From contig CAWVWT010000003.1 of assembly GCA_963934015.1 (NCBI GenBank), forward strand, positions 35,264 through 99,263: 64,000 nt of DNA, given 5' to 3'. This document shows, piece by piece, positions 25,099 to 33,905 of the stretch. How positions within the stretch are numbered: the stretch's first letter is position 1; the number at the start of each line of letters is the position of its first letter. The notes below the pieces were generated by a model. The model did no database searches, was not told the origin of the DNA, and saw only the letters and a list, made by a program, of their open reading frames with translations. A program made the translations under genes and the position numbers. The DNA is from MGIIb-P sp963934015 (GTDB lineage Archaea > Thermoplasmatota > Poseidoniia > Poseidoniales > Thalassarchaeaceae).

Positions 25099-25844
25099 TG
25101 CAGATGCTCTGGGATGTTTACGAATTATTCAGTCAGAGCATATTTCTCGTGCTCATCGTACCGATTACATTGCCCTGTCTGGCAGGTGCGATTCCTGGAT
25201 TTCTAGAGCGTCGCCGGCGTCGACAATTGGAGGAAGCACTCCCTGAGGTGCTCGAATCTATTTCATCCAGCATTGTTGCGGGCCTAGGTCTACAGCAGGC
25301 TTTGACTGAAATTTCAAGAAATCGACAAGATGAAACAGGAAAGTTGTTGACGCAGGCTATCGAGAGATCACGCTCAACCTCATTTGATGCCGCTCTTGCA
25401 GAGTATGCCATCAACAGTAGAAGCATTCTCATTCAACGGGTCGTGAATTTACTATCGACGGCGATTGAACAAGATGCTCCTTTGGGTGAAGTTACCAATT
25501 CAATGTCGATAGAATATGACCGTTTGAACAAACTAATCAATACCAGAGAAAGGGAAATGTCCGGGCAATCTTTCTTGCTTTTGATGTTGATGTGCCTTCT
25601 TCTCCCGGGTGTCATGGGGTTCATGTTCGCAGTCTTTGGCCTCGCAGCTAGTGGGGCCTACTGGGGGCATATCCACAATGTGATGATGCCCTACCTCATG
25701 GCTTCGGCCGCTCTCAGTGTCGTCATTTCCGGTCGAATGCTCGGACGAACCAAGCAAGCATTGTGGTGGATTCCATTTTGGTCTACCATCTCAGCTCTGC
25801 TATACATGGGTCTGTTTGAAGCCATTCAAAGTGGGATGACGTGA
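25098..25844 (+). CDS. type II secretion F-domain membrane protein (TadB/FlaJ-like), second half
   Basis: Protein of 248 aa: an N-terminal span (IFLVLIVPITLPCLAGAIPGF), a basic stop RRRRR, a T2SSF domain at 35-150 (LPEVLESISSSIVAGLGLQQAL, RNRQDETGKLLTQAIERS), then about three spans (FLLLMLMCLLLPGVMGFMFAV onward). Together with the preceding protein it equals one archaeal FlaJ/PilC-type platform split in two, as in Tad systems. It lies 10 bp upstream of the ATPase gene. Confidence 0.82.
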   Translation: MQMLWDVYELFSQSIFLVLIVPITLPCLAGAIPGFLERRRRRQLEEALPEVLESISSSIVAGLGLQQALTEISRNRQDETGKLLTQAIERSRSTSFDAALAEYAINSRSILIQRVVNLLSTAIEQDAPLGEVTNSMSIEYDRLNKLINTREREMSGQSFLLLMLMCLLLPGVMGFMFAVFGLAASGAYWGHIHNVMMPYLMASAALSVVISGRMLGRTKQALWWIPFWSTISALLYMGLFEAIQSGMT

Positions 25845-25854
25845 GGTGAAAATT

Positions 25855-27096
25855 ATGTCTGGAACAGAACTTGCTCGATACGGCTCAGTGGCAATTTACA
25901 TGGAACGAGGACACCCTAGTCCAATGTACCATTATGATGGACAAGTCTCTGACAACCCCTATGGTGAATTGGCCATTCTGCTTGAAGATGATCAACTTGA
26001 AGAGGTCATGTACAACGGTGGTGGTCAATGCGTGAAAGTGGCTCATCGTGAATTTGGAATTTGCCGTACAAATATTTGGATGGATGATGAAACAGGTGTC
26101 CAAGTCGCCAAGAATATCGCTGCATTCACCAATGTTCCACTTGGAAATGGTCCCGGCCTCGTCCCTCTTTTCGACGGACGGTTACCTGATGGTTCCCGTG
26201 TAAACGGTACACTTTCACCCATCTCACCCGATGGTCCAACACTCACCATTCGGAAATTCCGTGAGGACCCCATCACCATCATTGATCTGATGAATTGGGG
26301 CACCGTTAACAGCCGCTTGGCCGCCATGATGTGGGTTTGGGTCGAAGGACTCAATGCACGTCCGGCCAATTTTGTAATCGCAGGCGGCACGGGTTCGGGA
26401 AAGACGACAACCCTCAATTGTCTAGGGATGTTCATTCCATGGGACAAGCGCTTACTCACCGTAGAGGATACAGCCGAATTGCAAGTATATCATGACCACT
26501 GGTTGCGTATGGAGACGCGCCAGGAACGACCAGATGGGACCACTTCAATCACGATGGATGATTGCTTGAAGTCGAGTTTACGAATGCGCCCAGATCGAAT
26601 CATTGTCGGTGAAGTACGTGGTTCAGAGGCTGCAACATTGCTAACGGCGATGAATACGGGTCACGACGGTTCGTGCGGAAGTCTTCACTCAAACACAGCA
26701 GCAGAGACGGTAACACGCCTCACAAGTGCTCCCATGAATGTCCCTCCAATTATGCTCACTGGACTAGATCTCATCATTATGCAAAGTCGAGTTCACAAGG
26801 GCGGTAAGATGCTCCGTCGAATCACAGAGGTTGCTGAAATTTCAGGTATGGAAGGAAACAAGCCACGCCTGAACCCTATTTGGAAATATGAACCGACAAC
26901 CGATACCATTGTTGAAACCGGTGTACCTAGTAAATTCAGAGAAACGCTGTGTGCATCTGCTGGTATTCGCCCCTCGGATTTCGAAGCAGCGATTCAGATG
27001 CGTGAACAAATCCTCCTTGATTTACAGGCAAAAGGTTACCGTAGCATCACAGAGGTGACCAAAATATTCCAATCCTACTATTCATCGAATCGATGA
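25855..27096 (+). CDS. type II/IV secretion (pilus or archaellum-type) ATPase
   Basis: A 413-aa hexameric ATPase of the VirB11/TadA/FlaI group. Walker A is IAGGTGSGKTTTLNC (~183), the Asp box VEDTAELQVYHDHW follows, and Walker B/His box appear as RIIVGEVRGSEAATLLTAMNTGHDGSCGSLHSN. The N-terminal domain (ELAILLEDDQLEEVMYNGG, FDGRLPDGSRVNGTLSPISPDGPTLTIRKF) is typical. It powers assembly or secretion through the two F-domain proteins upstream. ATG 25855 has GAGGTGA at a good distance; a GTG at 25846 lies inside that site. No pilin or prepilin peptidase is visible nearby. Confidence 0.9.
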   Translation: MSGTELARYGSVAIYMERGHPSPMYHYDGQVSDNPYGELAILLEDDQLEEVMYNGGGQCVKVAHREFGICRTNIWMDDETGVQVAKNIAAFTNVPLGNGPGLVPLFDGRLPDGSRVNGTLSPISPDGPTLTIRKFREDPITIIDLMNWGTVNSRLAAMMWVWVEGLNARPANFVIAGGTGSGKTTTLNCLGMFIPWDKRLLTVEDTAELQVYHDHWLRMETRQERPDGTTSITMDDCLKSSLRMRPDRIIVGEVRGSEAATLLTAMNTGHDGSCGSLHSNTAAETVTRLTSAPMNVPPIMLTGLDLIIMQSRVHKGGKMLRRITEVAEISGMEGNKPRLNPIWKYEPTTDTIVETGVPSKFRETLCASAGIRPSDFEAAIQMREQILLDLQAKGYRSITEVTKIFQSYYSSNR

Positions 27097-28821
27097 TTAT
27101 TCGCTCACTTCAGTATCGAACCCTCTGGAAAGCCGTCCTAACAATTCATCCGCTTGGTCTAGTTTCCCCCGCACACGTCCAATGCTTGACGCCTCTGTAG
27201 CTTGTTTGGCTTCATCCGCAGAGACGCCATGTGCAACACTGTCTACAGTGGGTGCACTGCGGCCCATATCGACGAGAAGGTCACGGAGTGAATCAACGAC
27301 ATCCGACACCTTATCCGGGTCGAGAGAAATTGAAGTTGGTAAACCAGGTACATCTTCTGGATTGATGTAACCCATCGCCGCTGCGAGAACACCAGCGGCA
27401 GCAATTGCACGTGACCGAACTTCTGGGTGACCGACATCCCATCCTCTTCGTTCTAGGAAGCGAACGAGGAGTGCATGTTCTACTGGTCCGAATTGGCCTT
27501 CAGATCTGCGGACCAATGTCTCAACAATCCGCTCAAAGTTTTCAATTTGTTCTTCAAATCGTTGTAGGGTCCGCATTGCATCGCTGGAGACATCTTGTGT
27601 ACCCCGATAGAGTACTTCCATCGCGCGTTGACGGCGTGCTGTTACCGGGTCGACACTATCTTCTGCTTCGCGTAGACTCATCTGTAGATCAAACAAACCA
27701 TGAACACGTCCACTGATTCCGGGTAAATCAAGGTCTAGTCCGACTTCGGCAGCAGCGGTCTCAAAACGAACTCGTGCTAGAGCAATATCCTCTGTATCCG
27801 CATCTAGGATAGCTTCCAATGCATCGAGGAGCCCAGGGCGACACTCTTCGAGCCGTCTGAGTGCCTTGCGTTCTCGCCATGAACCAGGGGCCTGTGAACT
27901 TGCATCACTTTCCGCATCACGGCGATTTGCCATCGCTGTAATTTCAGCCAATATTCGATTGCGAACCATTGCATGTGAAACTCGGAAGCCTTGTGTGCCC
28001 AAATCCTCTACAAAAGCGGTTACATCATTCGCATCATGTTCGCGACTGATGATTAAAAACTCACGAATGTGGCTATGTAATTCTGCAATTCTTGCTTCTA
28101 GTTCAATAATCGCTGAGCCAGAACCTTCGTCGATGGTCAAATCAGTTGTACCCAAGACGACAATTTCGGGTTCCACAATATCTTCGTATTCCAGGGGCGA
28201 TGGGTCATCAGGTTCTTCGAGAACATCTGTCAATTCATCAACATCTACGGCATCAATAGACGCTTGAATCATTGCTGCCAAGTCTGCTGCATCATCATCT
28301 TGGGCTGGAATTGCGATAGGTGTTACTGGAATTGGTGAACCGGTGGCTAGAGGTGCTGATTTTCCGCGGCGCAGACTCTTCTTGACCTTGCCCCATCCAC
28401 CACCGTGGGCTGAGAGAACCCCTGCGACTCTGGCAAACAGTTGCTGCTTACTACCCGATCGTGGTAATTCCAATGCTTTGCAAAGTTCGTGAAGTTGATC
28501 ACGAGTCGCATCAGCGATTGCCTCTGGATTGAGTTTCTTTGGATCGTGGTTTAGGTGCAACCAAAGGCGCTGCCTCTTTTCTTTGATTGAGCCTGAACGC
28601 TTCACACCGAATACGCCTAGCATTTCACCCAGGCTCTTATTCGGCATTTCCTGTAATGCGTCCCATGAGAGATCTGTTTCAGATAGAGCGACTTGATCAA
28701 TGAGTCGGGCTCGCAATTGTTCAACATTACCAGCTTTCGAAATATCATGTGAGATGGCCATTTCACGCAATTCATCCAGCCGGGCTGAATACAACTGTGA
28801 CAACAGATTTTCATCAACCAT
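27097..28821 (-). CDS. SAP-motif-rich cytoplasmic protein, unknown function
   Basis: A 574-aa protein without membrane spans. Three SAP-like helix-extended loop-helix motifs lie in the first 145 residues: LDELREMAISHDISKAGNVEQLRARLID, LGEMLGVFGVKRSGSIKEKRQRL and LHELCKALELPRSGSKQQLFARV, followed by a basic KKSLRRGKSA patch; SAP motifs commonly bind DNA or RNA. An acidic linker (about 190-235) leads into a long helical C-terminal region (240-574) I do not recognise. It ends immediately beside the convergent ATPase stop codon. A nucleic-acid-associated role is inferred. Confidence 0.7.
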   Translation of the reverse strand: MVDENLLSQLYSARLDELREMAISHDISKAGNVEQLRARLIDQVALSETDLSWDALQEMPNKSLGEMLGVFGVKRSGSIKEKRQRLWLHLNHDPKKLNPEAIADATRDQLHELCKALELPRSGSKQQLFARVAGVLSAHGGGWGKVKKSLRRGKSAPLATGSPIPVTPIAIPAQDDDAADLAAMIQASIDAVDVDELTDVLEEPDDPSPLEYEDIVEPEIVVLGTTDLTIDEGSGSAIIELEARIAELHSHIREFLIISREHDANDVTAFVEDLGTQGFRVSHAMVRNRILAEITAMANRRDAESDASSQAPGSWRERKALRRLEECRPGLLDALEAILDADTEDIALARVRFETAAAEVGLDLDLPGISGRVHGLFDLQMSLREAEDSVDPVTARRQRAMEVLYRGTQDVSSDAMRTLQRFEEQIENFERIVETLVRRSEGQFGPVEHALLVRFLERRGWDVGHPEVRSRAIAAAGVLAAAMGYINPEDVPGLPTSISLDPDKVSDVVDSLRDLLVDMGRSAPTVDSVAHGVSADEAKQATEASSIGRVRGKLDQADELLGRLSRGFDTEVSE

Positions 28822-28878
28822 CCTACACCCTCGCCACCGTTTGCGCCCCTAAGCCCCTGTATATGTTACGCTTCAGCA

Positions 28879-28895
28879 ACGGCCCTAAGGGCCGT
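28879..28895 (-). terminator. intergenic hairpin between the HemC-like and SAP-protein genes
   Basis: Perfect 7-bp stem ACGGCCC/GGGCCGT with a 3-nt loop (TAA on the plus strand). It lies 25 nt after the stop of the HemC-like gene and 57 nt before the SAP gene start. TATA-like ATATAC at 28858-28863 lies closer to the SAP gene. A terminator or processing site is likely. Confidence 0.4.
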
Positions 28896-28920
28896 CTTTG
28901 GACCCCTTGTAAAAAAGCCG

Positions 28921-29988
28921 TCACAAATCGAGGAACGGGGGTCGAGCAGGCCCAAGTCGAATGTCTTCATTATGTTCAGTAGTCACAACCTGGAGCATAT
29001 CTTCCCATTCGGAAATCAGTAGACGAGAATGTGTTTCAGCATCCCCTTTCTGGACCAATTTCTCAAGCAACAAAGTTCGTTCTCCAGCACGATCAACAAT
29101 TTCAATTAAGATTTCAACCATCGAAGCGATATCTACAATTTCGCCTTCACTATCCAACAAGGATGTTGAACGTAGTAAATCCTTCTCTAGTTCTGCTTGA
29201 TTAAGGAGAGAAGGTATTTGCCGATGACGAACAATCATACCAAGTCTGTCATGGGTATCAAGGTCTATTCTGTCAAGAATGATTTTTTCACAGGCCCAAG
29301 CGGTCAAAGATTCCGCATCTCCAATTTTCCCAGACAGACTTTTTGGGAATCCCTTCCGTGAAATCAACAATGTTAGCCCATTCAATGGGCTTGGCAAAAA
29401 CCGTGCCGAATTCTCGCGAGCATCAGTCATCAGCATATGCCTACGACAATCAATATTGGCTAGATCAAATAGATGCCTTTCACTAACGAATCCAGTAATG
29501 AGTTTGGTGGCACGAAGATCTTCCATCCAAGATTGCAAATCAAGTCCCCCATCAGTCGGTAATTTCCGCCCAATCATATCGGCAAAAGCGACGGGGTCAA
29601 GCACTCTAAAATCAGATCTATAACGGCGTAATTGCCTTCTTTGCAGACGATTTTGAGCGAGAATAATTGATTTGTGCGGTAAGTAATCCAAGCGATCATT
29701 GGCAACCAATATGTGATTTTCATCGCGCCTTGGGAGTGCGGCAGTGACCATGGTATCGGGGGCACCCTGACACATATACCAGCTTACAGCAGAAATTGCG
29801 AGTAAATCCGCATCCCCATTCTCAAGAATATCTAGGGCGGAAGAGAGGTCCACATCAAATTGCACTTCAATCTCAAGGTCTTCAAGTGGTTGAGTATCCA
29901 TCCACTTGCGAATGTGTGCCGCTGTCGCAACTTCATCATCTCCAATACAAACGAGGCGAATCTGGGTTGGTTCTGCTTCCGCTCCCAT
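28921..29988 (-). CDS. degenerate hydroxymethylbilane synthase (HemC)-like protein
   Basis: Length 355 aa. Residues 8-180 follow the porphobilinogen deaminase order: IRLVCIGDDEVATAAHIRKWM, then LENGDADLLAISAVSW where HemC has the HSxKDVP loop, VTAALPRRDENHILVAN for AAVPEREDPRDALVS, and LPHKSIILAQNRLQRRQLRRYRSDFRV for the GTSSLRRxAQL segment. The catalytic Asp is absent, and no GGCxxPxG loop for the dipyrromethane cofactor Cys can be found. The C-terminal third is a different, helical region. It therefore probably binds a ligand or protein rather than making tetrapyrrole. The N-terminal similarity is read by eye. Confidence 0.55.
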   Translation of the reverse strand: MGAEAEPTQIRLVCIGDDEVATAAHIRKWMDTQPLEDLEIEVQFDVDLSSALDILENGDADLLAISAVSWYMCQGAPDTMVTAALPRRDENHILVANDRLDYLPHKSIILAQNRLQRRQLRRYRSDFRVLDPVAFADMIGRKLPTDGGLDLQSWMEDLRATKLITGFVSERHLFDLANIDCRRHMLMTDARENSARFLPSPLNGLTLLISRKGFPKSLSGKIGDAESLTAWACEKIILDRIDLDTHDRLGMIVRHRQIPSLLNQAELEKDLLRSTSLLDSEGEIVDIASMVEILIEIVDRAGERTLLLEKLVQKGDAETHSRLLISEWEDMLQVVTTEHNEDIRLGPARPPFLDL

Positions 29989-30076
29989 TATTCATCCCGC
30001 CGATGGCAGACACGTAACGTGCCCGGCTCCGGGCGGTAGCCACCTGTTGATATAGGCACCCCTCGTCGAAGGTTCA

Positions 30077-31057
30077 ATGGCGGAAAATGTCCTTGAGAAT
30101 TCACTTCTCATCGAACGTCGTATCGAGGTAGAATCCGCGATTGAGTCCATCATAGAATCCACGATTGGTGGGCCTTACTCCCCGGCGATGGAAATCGCAC
30201 GCGAGATATTACTTGCCGGTGGTAAACGAATACGCCCCATACTAGCACTATTGGCCTACGATTTGGCAGGAGGGCAGAATCGAGATGATGTATTAGATTT
30301 TGCAGTTGCAACCGAACTCATCCATACTGCCACATTGATTCATGATGACATCTATGACGGTGCAAAATTGCGTCGCGGAGTCCAGACATTACATGAAAAG
30401 TATGGACTCGATCACGCAATTATTGGAGGCGATTTCCTGTTTGTCATGGGTTTTGGTCTTGGTGGACGTTATGATGAAAGAATCGTTCAAATTATGACGG
30501 AAACATCTGCAGCCATAGCGGTGGGGGAATTGAAACAAATTCACCACATCTCGGATCTTTCGACCACTCCGGAAGATTACTATGAAATCGTTAGGGGGAA
30601 AACAGCCGGACCATTCGCATCAGGGTGCGAATGTGCAGCTATTATCGCAGGGGCCACAGATACAGAAGCATCGAATTTACGCGAATTTGGCATGGAGTTG
30701 GGTATTGCTTTTCAGTTGGTTGATGACATCCTAGATTTAACCGGTGATGAACGCATGGGGAAACCGCGTGGTTCCGATATCCATGAAGGTAAAATGACCC
30801 TGCCAATTATCCACGCTCTGACATTATTGCATGGCGACTCACGTCGTATTTTAGCCGATGTATTGGCTGAATTCAGAGATGACAGGTGGGATGAACTTGA
30901 GGTATTGCTAGAGCAAGGCGACTCATTCGGGTATTGTCGGATATTAATTCACAACCATTTGGAACGTGCGCTGACCCATCTTTACGAATTCCCCCACTCA
31001 GAGGTTAGAGACGTCCTTGAAGCGATGACTCGGCAGGTGATGACACGCAATGACTGA
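30077..31057 (+). CDS. geranylgeranyl/polyprenyl diphosphate synthase
   Basis: A 326-aa all-alpha prenyltransferase that elongates allylic diphosphates with IPP, supplying the C20 (or longer) chains of archaeal lipids. The first Asp-rich motif is LIHDDIYDGAKLRRG (DDxxD), preceded by GGKRIRPILALLAYD; the second is QLVDDILDLTGDERMGKPRGSD. A bulky FVMGFGLGG region lies between. Product length cannot be fixed from this alone. It overlaps the geranylgeranyl reductase start by 8 bp, consistent with a lipid operon. Confidence 0.92.
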   Translation: MAENVLENSLLIERRIEVESAIESIIESTIGGPYSPAMEIAREILLAGGKRIRPILALLAYDLAGGQNRDDVLDFAVATELIHTATLIHDDIYDGAKLRRGVQTLHEKYGLDHAIIGGDFLFVMGFGLGGRYDERIVQIMTETSAAIAVGELKQIHHISDLSTTPEDYYEIVRGKTAGPFASGCECAAIIAGATDTEASNLREFGMELGIAFQLVDDILDLTGDERMGKPRGSDIHEGKMTLPIIHALTLLHGDSRRILADVLAEFRDDRWDELEVLLEQGDSFGYCRILIHNHLERALTHLYEFPHSEVRDVLEAMTRQVMTRND

Positions 31058-32150
31058 ATCCAATCATCATGATGTCATCGTGATTGGGGGGGGTCCTGCA
31101 GGTAGTACCGTGGCAAGGTATGCTGCCGCAAGAGGTGCCAATGTTTTGGTCATTGATGGTCGTGACCCCATTGGGATACCTTTGCAGTGCGGTGAATTGG
31201 TTCCAAGCAATGATGAGATGGGGCGACTTTGCCCAGATGTACCGAACATGGATGATTTGTTCCAAACTCCCGAAGCAGCCATATCGAAACGGTCCACAAA
31301 AATGCACATTGTACCACCATCGGGTAAATCCCTCAAATTTGCCTTTGATGGATTGGTGCTCAACCGTGTTGTACATGACAAGGCGTTGGTTGAATTGGCC
31401 AAAGAAAGCGGAGCAAAGTACCTCGTTGATTCTCATGTTGATCGCGTTGAAGGAAACGAAGTCATTCTGCGTGGTGGGGCCAAACATACTGCGGAAATAA
31501 TTGTGGGTGCAGGGGGTCACAACGATCCACTTAGGCGTGATTATTGGAATGAATCATCGCTGAAAATCCCCGTTAAATTTGTCTTGATGGAAGGGGACTT
31601 TGGTGATGCTGTCGAACTTCATTTTGGTTCGATGGCTCCCGGGGGATATGCGTGGATGTTCCCCAAATCAAGTGGCGCGAATATTGGTCTTGGTATTCAG
31701 CGCAGTTTTTCCAAAGGACGCAGCCTCAATCAATACGCTGAGGAATTCATATCCAAGTATGATGGTGAGATTTCTTTCAGGGGGGCGGGGTCTCTTCCGA
31801 TGTCTGGTTCGATTCACACTTTCGTCAAAGGCAATTATCTGCTCGTAGGTGATGCAGCTGGAATGGTTCTTCCATCTAATGGTGCAGGAATCACCATCGC
31901 CATGATCGGAGGTCGAATTGCAGGCCAGGTCATCGCTGAGCATTTGAGTAACGGCACACCCCTCACTGAGTATCAACATAGGTGGAATAAGCAGATGGGG
32001 AAAGTAATGCGAAATTCGAAGCGTGCTTTTCGATTTGGTAGTTTGATGTTTCGCCTTCCAAATTGGATGTTGAATTTGACCTTTAACCGTTTGACAAAAG
32101 GCATCATATGGCGTGCAGTTACTTGTCGGAGAATGTTTTGGATTCTGTAA
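31050..32150 (+). CDS. geranylgeranyl reductase family flavoprotein
   Basis: A 366-aa FAD enzyme: dinucleotide-binding GGGPAGSTVARYAAARGANVLVID, substrate-channel segment PLQCGELVP, and the second FAD motif YLLVGDAAGMVLPSNGAGITIAM. It likely saturates the geranylgeranyl chains of archaeol precursors, fitting the overlapping prenyl synthase upstream. The C-terminal ~70 residues (KQMGKVMRNSKRAFRFGS) are basic and amphipathic, suggesting membrane association. Confidence 0.9.
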   Translation: MTESNHHDVIVIGGGPAGSTVARYAAARGANVLVIDGRDPIGIPLQCGELVPSNDEMGRLCPDVPNMDDLFQTPEAAISKRSTKMHIVPPSGKSLKFAFDGLVLNRVVHDKALVELAKESGAKYLVDSHVDRVEGNEVILRGGAKHTAEIIVGAGGHNDPLRRDYWNESSLKIPVKFVLMEGDFGDAVELHFGSMAPGGYAWMFPKSSGANIGLGIQRSFSKGRSLNQYAEEFISKYDGEISFRGAGSLPMSGSIHTFVKGNYLLVGDAAGMVLPSNGAGITIAMIGGRIAGQVIAEHLSNGTPLTEYQHRWNKQMGKVMRNSKRAFRFGSLMFRLPNWMLNLTFNRLTKGIIWRAVTCRRMFWIL

Positions 32151-32251
32151 TCATATTCTTGCTATTTTACTAAGACCACAATCTCCAATCCGATGATTGG
32201 ACAGATGGTAGATGTGAAAAGACCCGTTGACAGGTGTGTTTCAAGCGGCCT

Positions 32252-32704
32252 TCAGAACCCTTCATCTGTGGCAACAAAGGCTACGCCCAGTACCACATAG
32301 AATAATACTACCAGTACAGTTAATCCGACAACAATCCACGAGATGATATTCGCAGCCTTTGCACTTCCAGCATCAGGGTGCCCGGGGTATTGGTTGGTGA
32401 TGGCAAGTGCTTGATTAGCCATTATCAACCCTGGAATTGCCAGACAGATACCACCACAGAAAAGACTCAACACTGAAAGAACTAGGGCTGTTGTTGCTGA
32501 TGTGGTGGGTATGGCCATTATTGGCATGCCCATTCCTACTGAGGGTTGAGCTGTTTGGGGTTGTCCAGTAATCAACTGTTGAGGAGGTACATATGCAGGT
32601 ACAGTGCCATCAGATTGCGATTGTGTCTGTTGATAGTGGTGATGATGGATATCACCCGCAATCACGCTATCGCTAATTCCTCGGGACGTCCCGTCTGGTT
32701 GCAT
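32252..32704 (-). CDS. small two-span membrane protein with Pro/Gln-rich N-terminus
   Basis: Protein of 150 aa. The first 65 residues are low-complexity and Pro/Gln/His-rich (GDIHHHHYQQTQSQ). Two hydrophobic spans follow (ALVLSVLSLFCGGICLAIPGLIMA and IISWIVVGLTVLVVLFYVVLGVAFV), spaced as in DUF4190/CD225-like proteins. No enzymatic motif. It is close to the methyltransferase gene (19 bp) on the same strand. Confidence 0.7.
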   Translation of the reverse strand: MQPDGTSRGISDSVIAGDIHHHHYQQTQSQSDGTVPAYVPPQQLITGQPQTAQPSVGMGMPIMAIPTTSATTALVLSVLSLFCGGICLAIPGLIMANQALAITNQYPGHPDAGSAKAANIISWIVVGLTVLVVLFYVVLGVAFVATDEGF

Positions 32705-32723
32705 GAATCTCCACCTACCCTAC

Positions 32724-33428
32724 CTACTTTCGTTTTTTCGCTGTCCAGATTGTAGCCATGCCTGGGAATACGACCTTTGCCTTCACTTCAGTGAACCCAC
32801 TTTCATTCAGCATGTGTACGTAATCTTTGGTCGTTCCAAAGTGAACGTAAGTCTTCGTCAACCACTTCCAGGGGTGGTCCTTCATCCGACAAATGAATCG
32901 CGCATAAGCACCCACCCATACGCGCATCCACATATAGCCAAACCAACCATGGACACGATTCATTTTGGCGGGGTCGACAATTACCAGAGTCCCACCTGGT
33001 TTGAGGACACGTTTGACTTCAGAGAGGCCGGCTCGTTTGTCATACCAATCCCGAAATGAAAACAGCGAACATACTCCCTCGAAAGATTCGTCATCAAAGG
33101 GCATATCTTCTGCAGTAGCCTCAACAAATATTACTGGTGTTTTACGATTCGTATTCACCCTCTTTTCTGCAACAGAAAGCATGGCTGGAATTGGATCTAG
33201 GCAGGTCAAATCACGTTCGGGAACCATCTCTGCAAATGTCCCCGGGCCGCAACCCACTTCGAGAATCCTCCCTTCGTTTGGAAGCTGACTGCGGACCATT
33301 TTCCGCCATCTCTTGTCTTGTCCAAAAGTCGCAAAACGATTGATTCTGTCGTAGACGGGGATGGTCGCCTCAAGGTTGCGCTGTAGTTCAGCCCAATCCT
33401 CGGTGCCGATACGTTCCGTATCCATCAT
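32724..33428 (-). CDS. class I SAM-dependent methyltransferase (UbiE-like)
   Basis: A 234-aa Rossmann methyltransferase with motif I ILEVGCGPGTFAEMVP, acidic motif II LTCLDPIPAML, AEDMPFDDESFEGVCSLFSFRDW (motif III region) and LKPGGTLVIVDPAKMNRVHGW. The pattern suits the UbiE/MenG quinone C-methyltransferase group, and lipid or quinone methylation would fit the isoprenoid neighbours, but the substrate is not determined. ATG 33428 (MMDTERIG) preferred to a TTG 12 nt upstream. Confidence 0.85.
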   Translation of the reverse strand: MMDTERIGTEDWAELQRNLEATIPVYDRINRFATFGQDKRWRKMVRSQLPNEGRILEVGCGPGTFAEMVPERDLTCLDPIPAMLSVAEKRVNTNRKTPVIFVEATAEDMPFDDESFEGVCSLFSFRDWYDKRAGLSEVKRVLKPGGTLVIVDPAKMNRVHGWFGYMWMRVWVGAYARFICRMKDHPWKWLTKTYVHFGTTKDYVHMLNESGFTEVKAKVVFPGMATIWTAKKRK

Positions 33429-33545
33429 ATCACACGGCAATCAATCGTATATTTGGTTCAATCCTCATGCGGTTTTGGCATATTTTTGCTAGTATAATTC
33501 TCAACGTCCCGAAGTTATTATCATAAACCCATCAATGGTCGCGCG

Positions 33546-33560
33546 TCCACCGTAGGTGGA
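33546..33560 (+). promoter_or_regulatory. hairpin in the leader of the ATP synthase operon
   Basis: TCCACC/GGTGGA with loop GTA, ending 4 nt before the atpH ATG. The 3' arm GGTGGA is also the best ribosome-binding site, so the fold would hide it. The same 16-nt string, including the following T, recurs at 61470-61485. Confidence 0.5.
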
Positions 33561-33564
33561 TTAT

Positions 33565-33879
33565 ATGAGTCGTGCAGATGTACTTCGAACCATCAAAGAT
33601 GCTGAAGCCGATGCAAGCGCTACGCTTGTCAAAGCTGAAACTGAAGCAAGTGCCATTGTGACCAAAGCACGTGTTGCTGCATCTGAAGCGGTAGCAGAAG
33701 GCCGTAATCAAGCGCAAGCAGATTCACAGAAAGTGGTTGATGATGCCCGAAAATCAGCTCAAAAGGAAGCCGACAAGGTGTCCAAGAAAGGTGACAAGGC
33801 CATTGACACGATTCATGGCGGTGGCGAATCAAGCCGTTCTAAGGCAGTTGATGTCGTACTAGATGCATTCCGTGCATGA
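33565..33879 (+). CDS. atpH: A-type ATP synthase subunit H
   Basis: A 104-aa coiled-coil protein (SRADVLRTIKDAEADASATL, then regular Ala/Glu/Lys heptads), corresponding to the AhaH peripheral-stalk subunit that pairs with E. First gene of the operon H-I-K-E-C-F-A-B-D, 26 bp before subunit I. ATG at 33565 chosen over GTG 33556, which lies inside the leader hairpin. Ends with SSRSKAVDVVLDAFRA, typical for the family's C-terminus. Confidence 0.85.
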   Translation: MSRADVLRTIKDAEADASATLVKAETEASAIVTKARVAASEAVAEGRNQAQADSQKVVDDARKSAQKEADKVSKKGDKAIDTIHGGGESSRSKAVDVVLDAFRA

Positions 33880-33905
33880 ATTGAATATACCTTGGAGGAA
33901 GTAAA

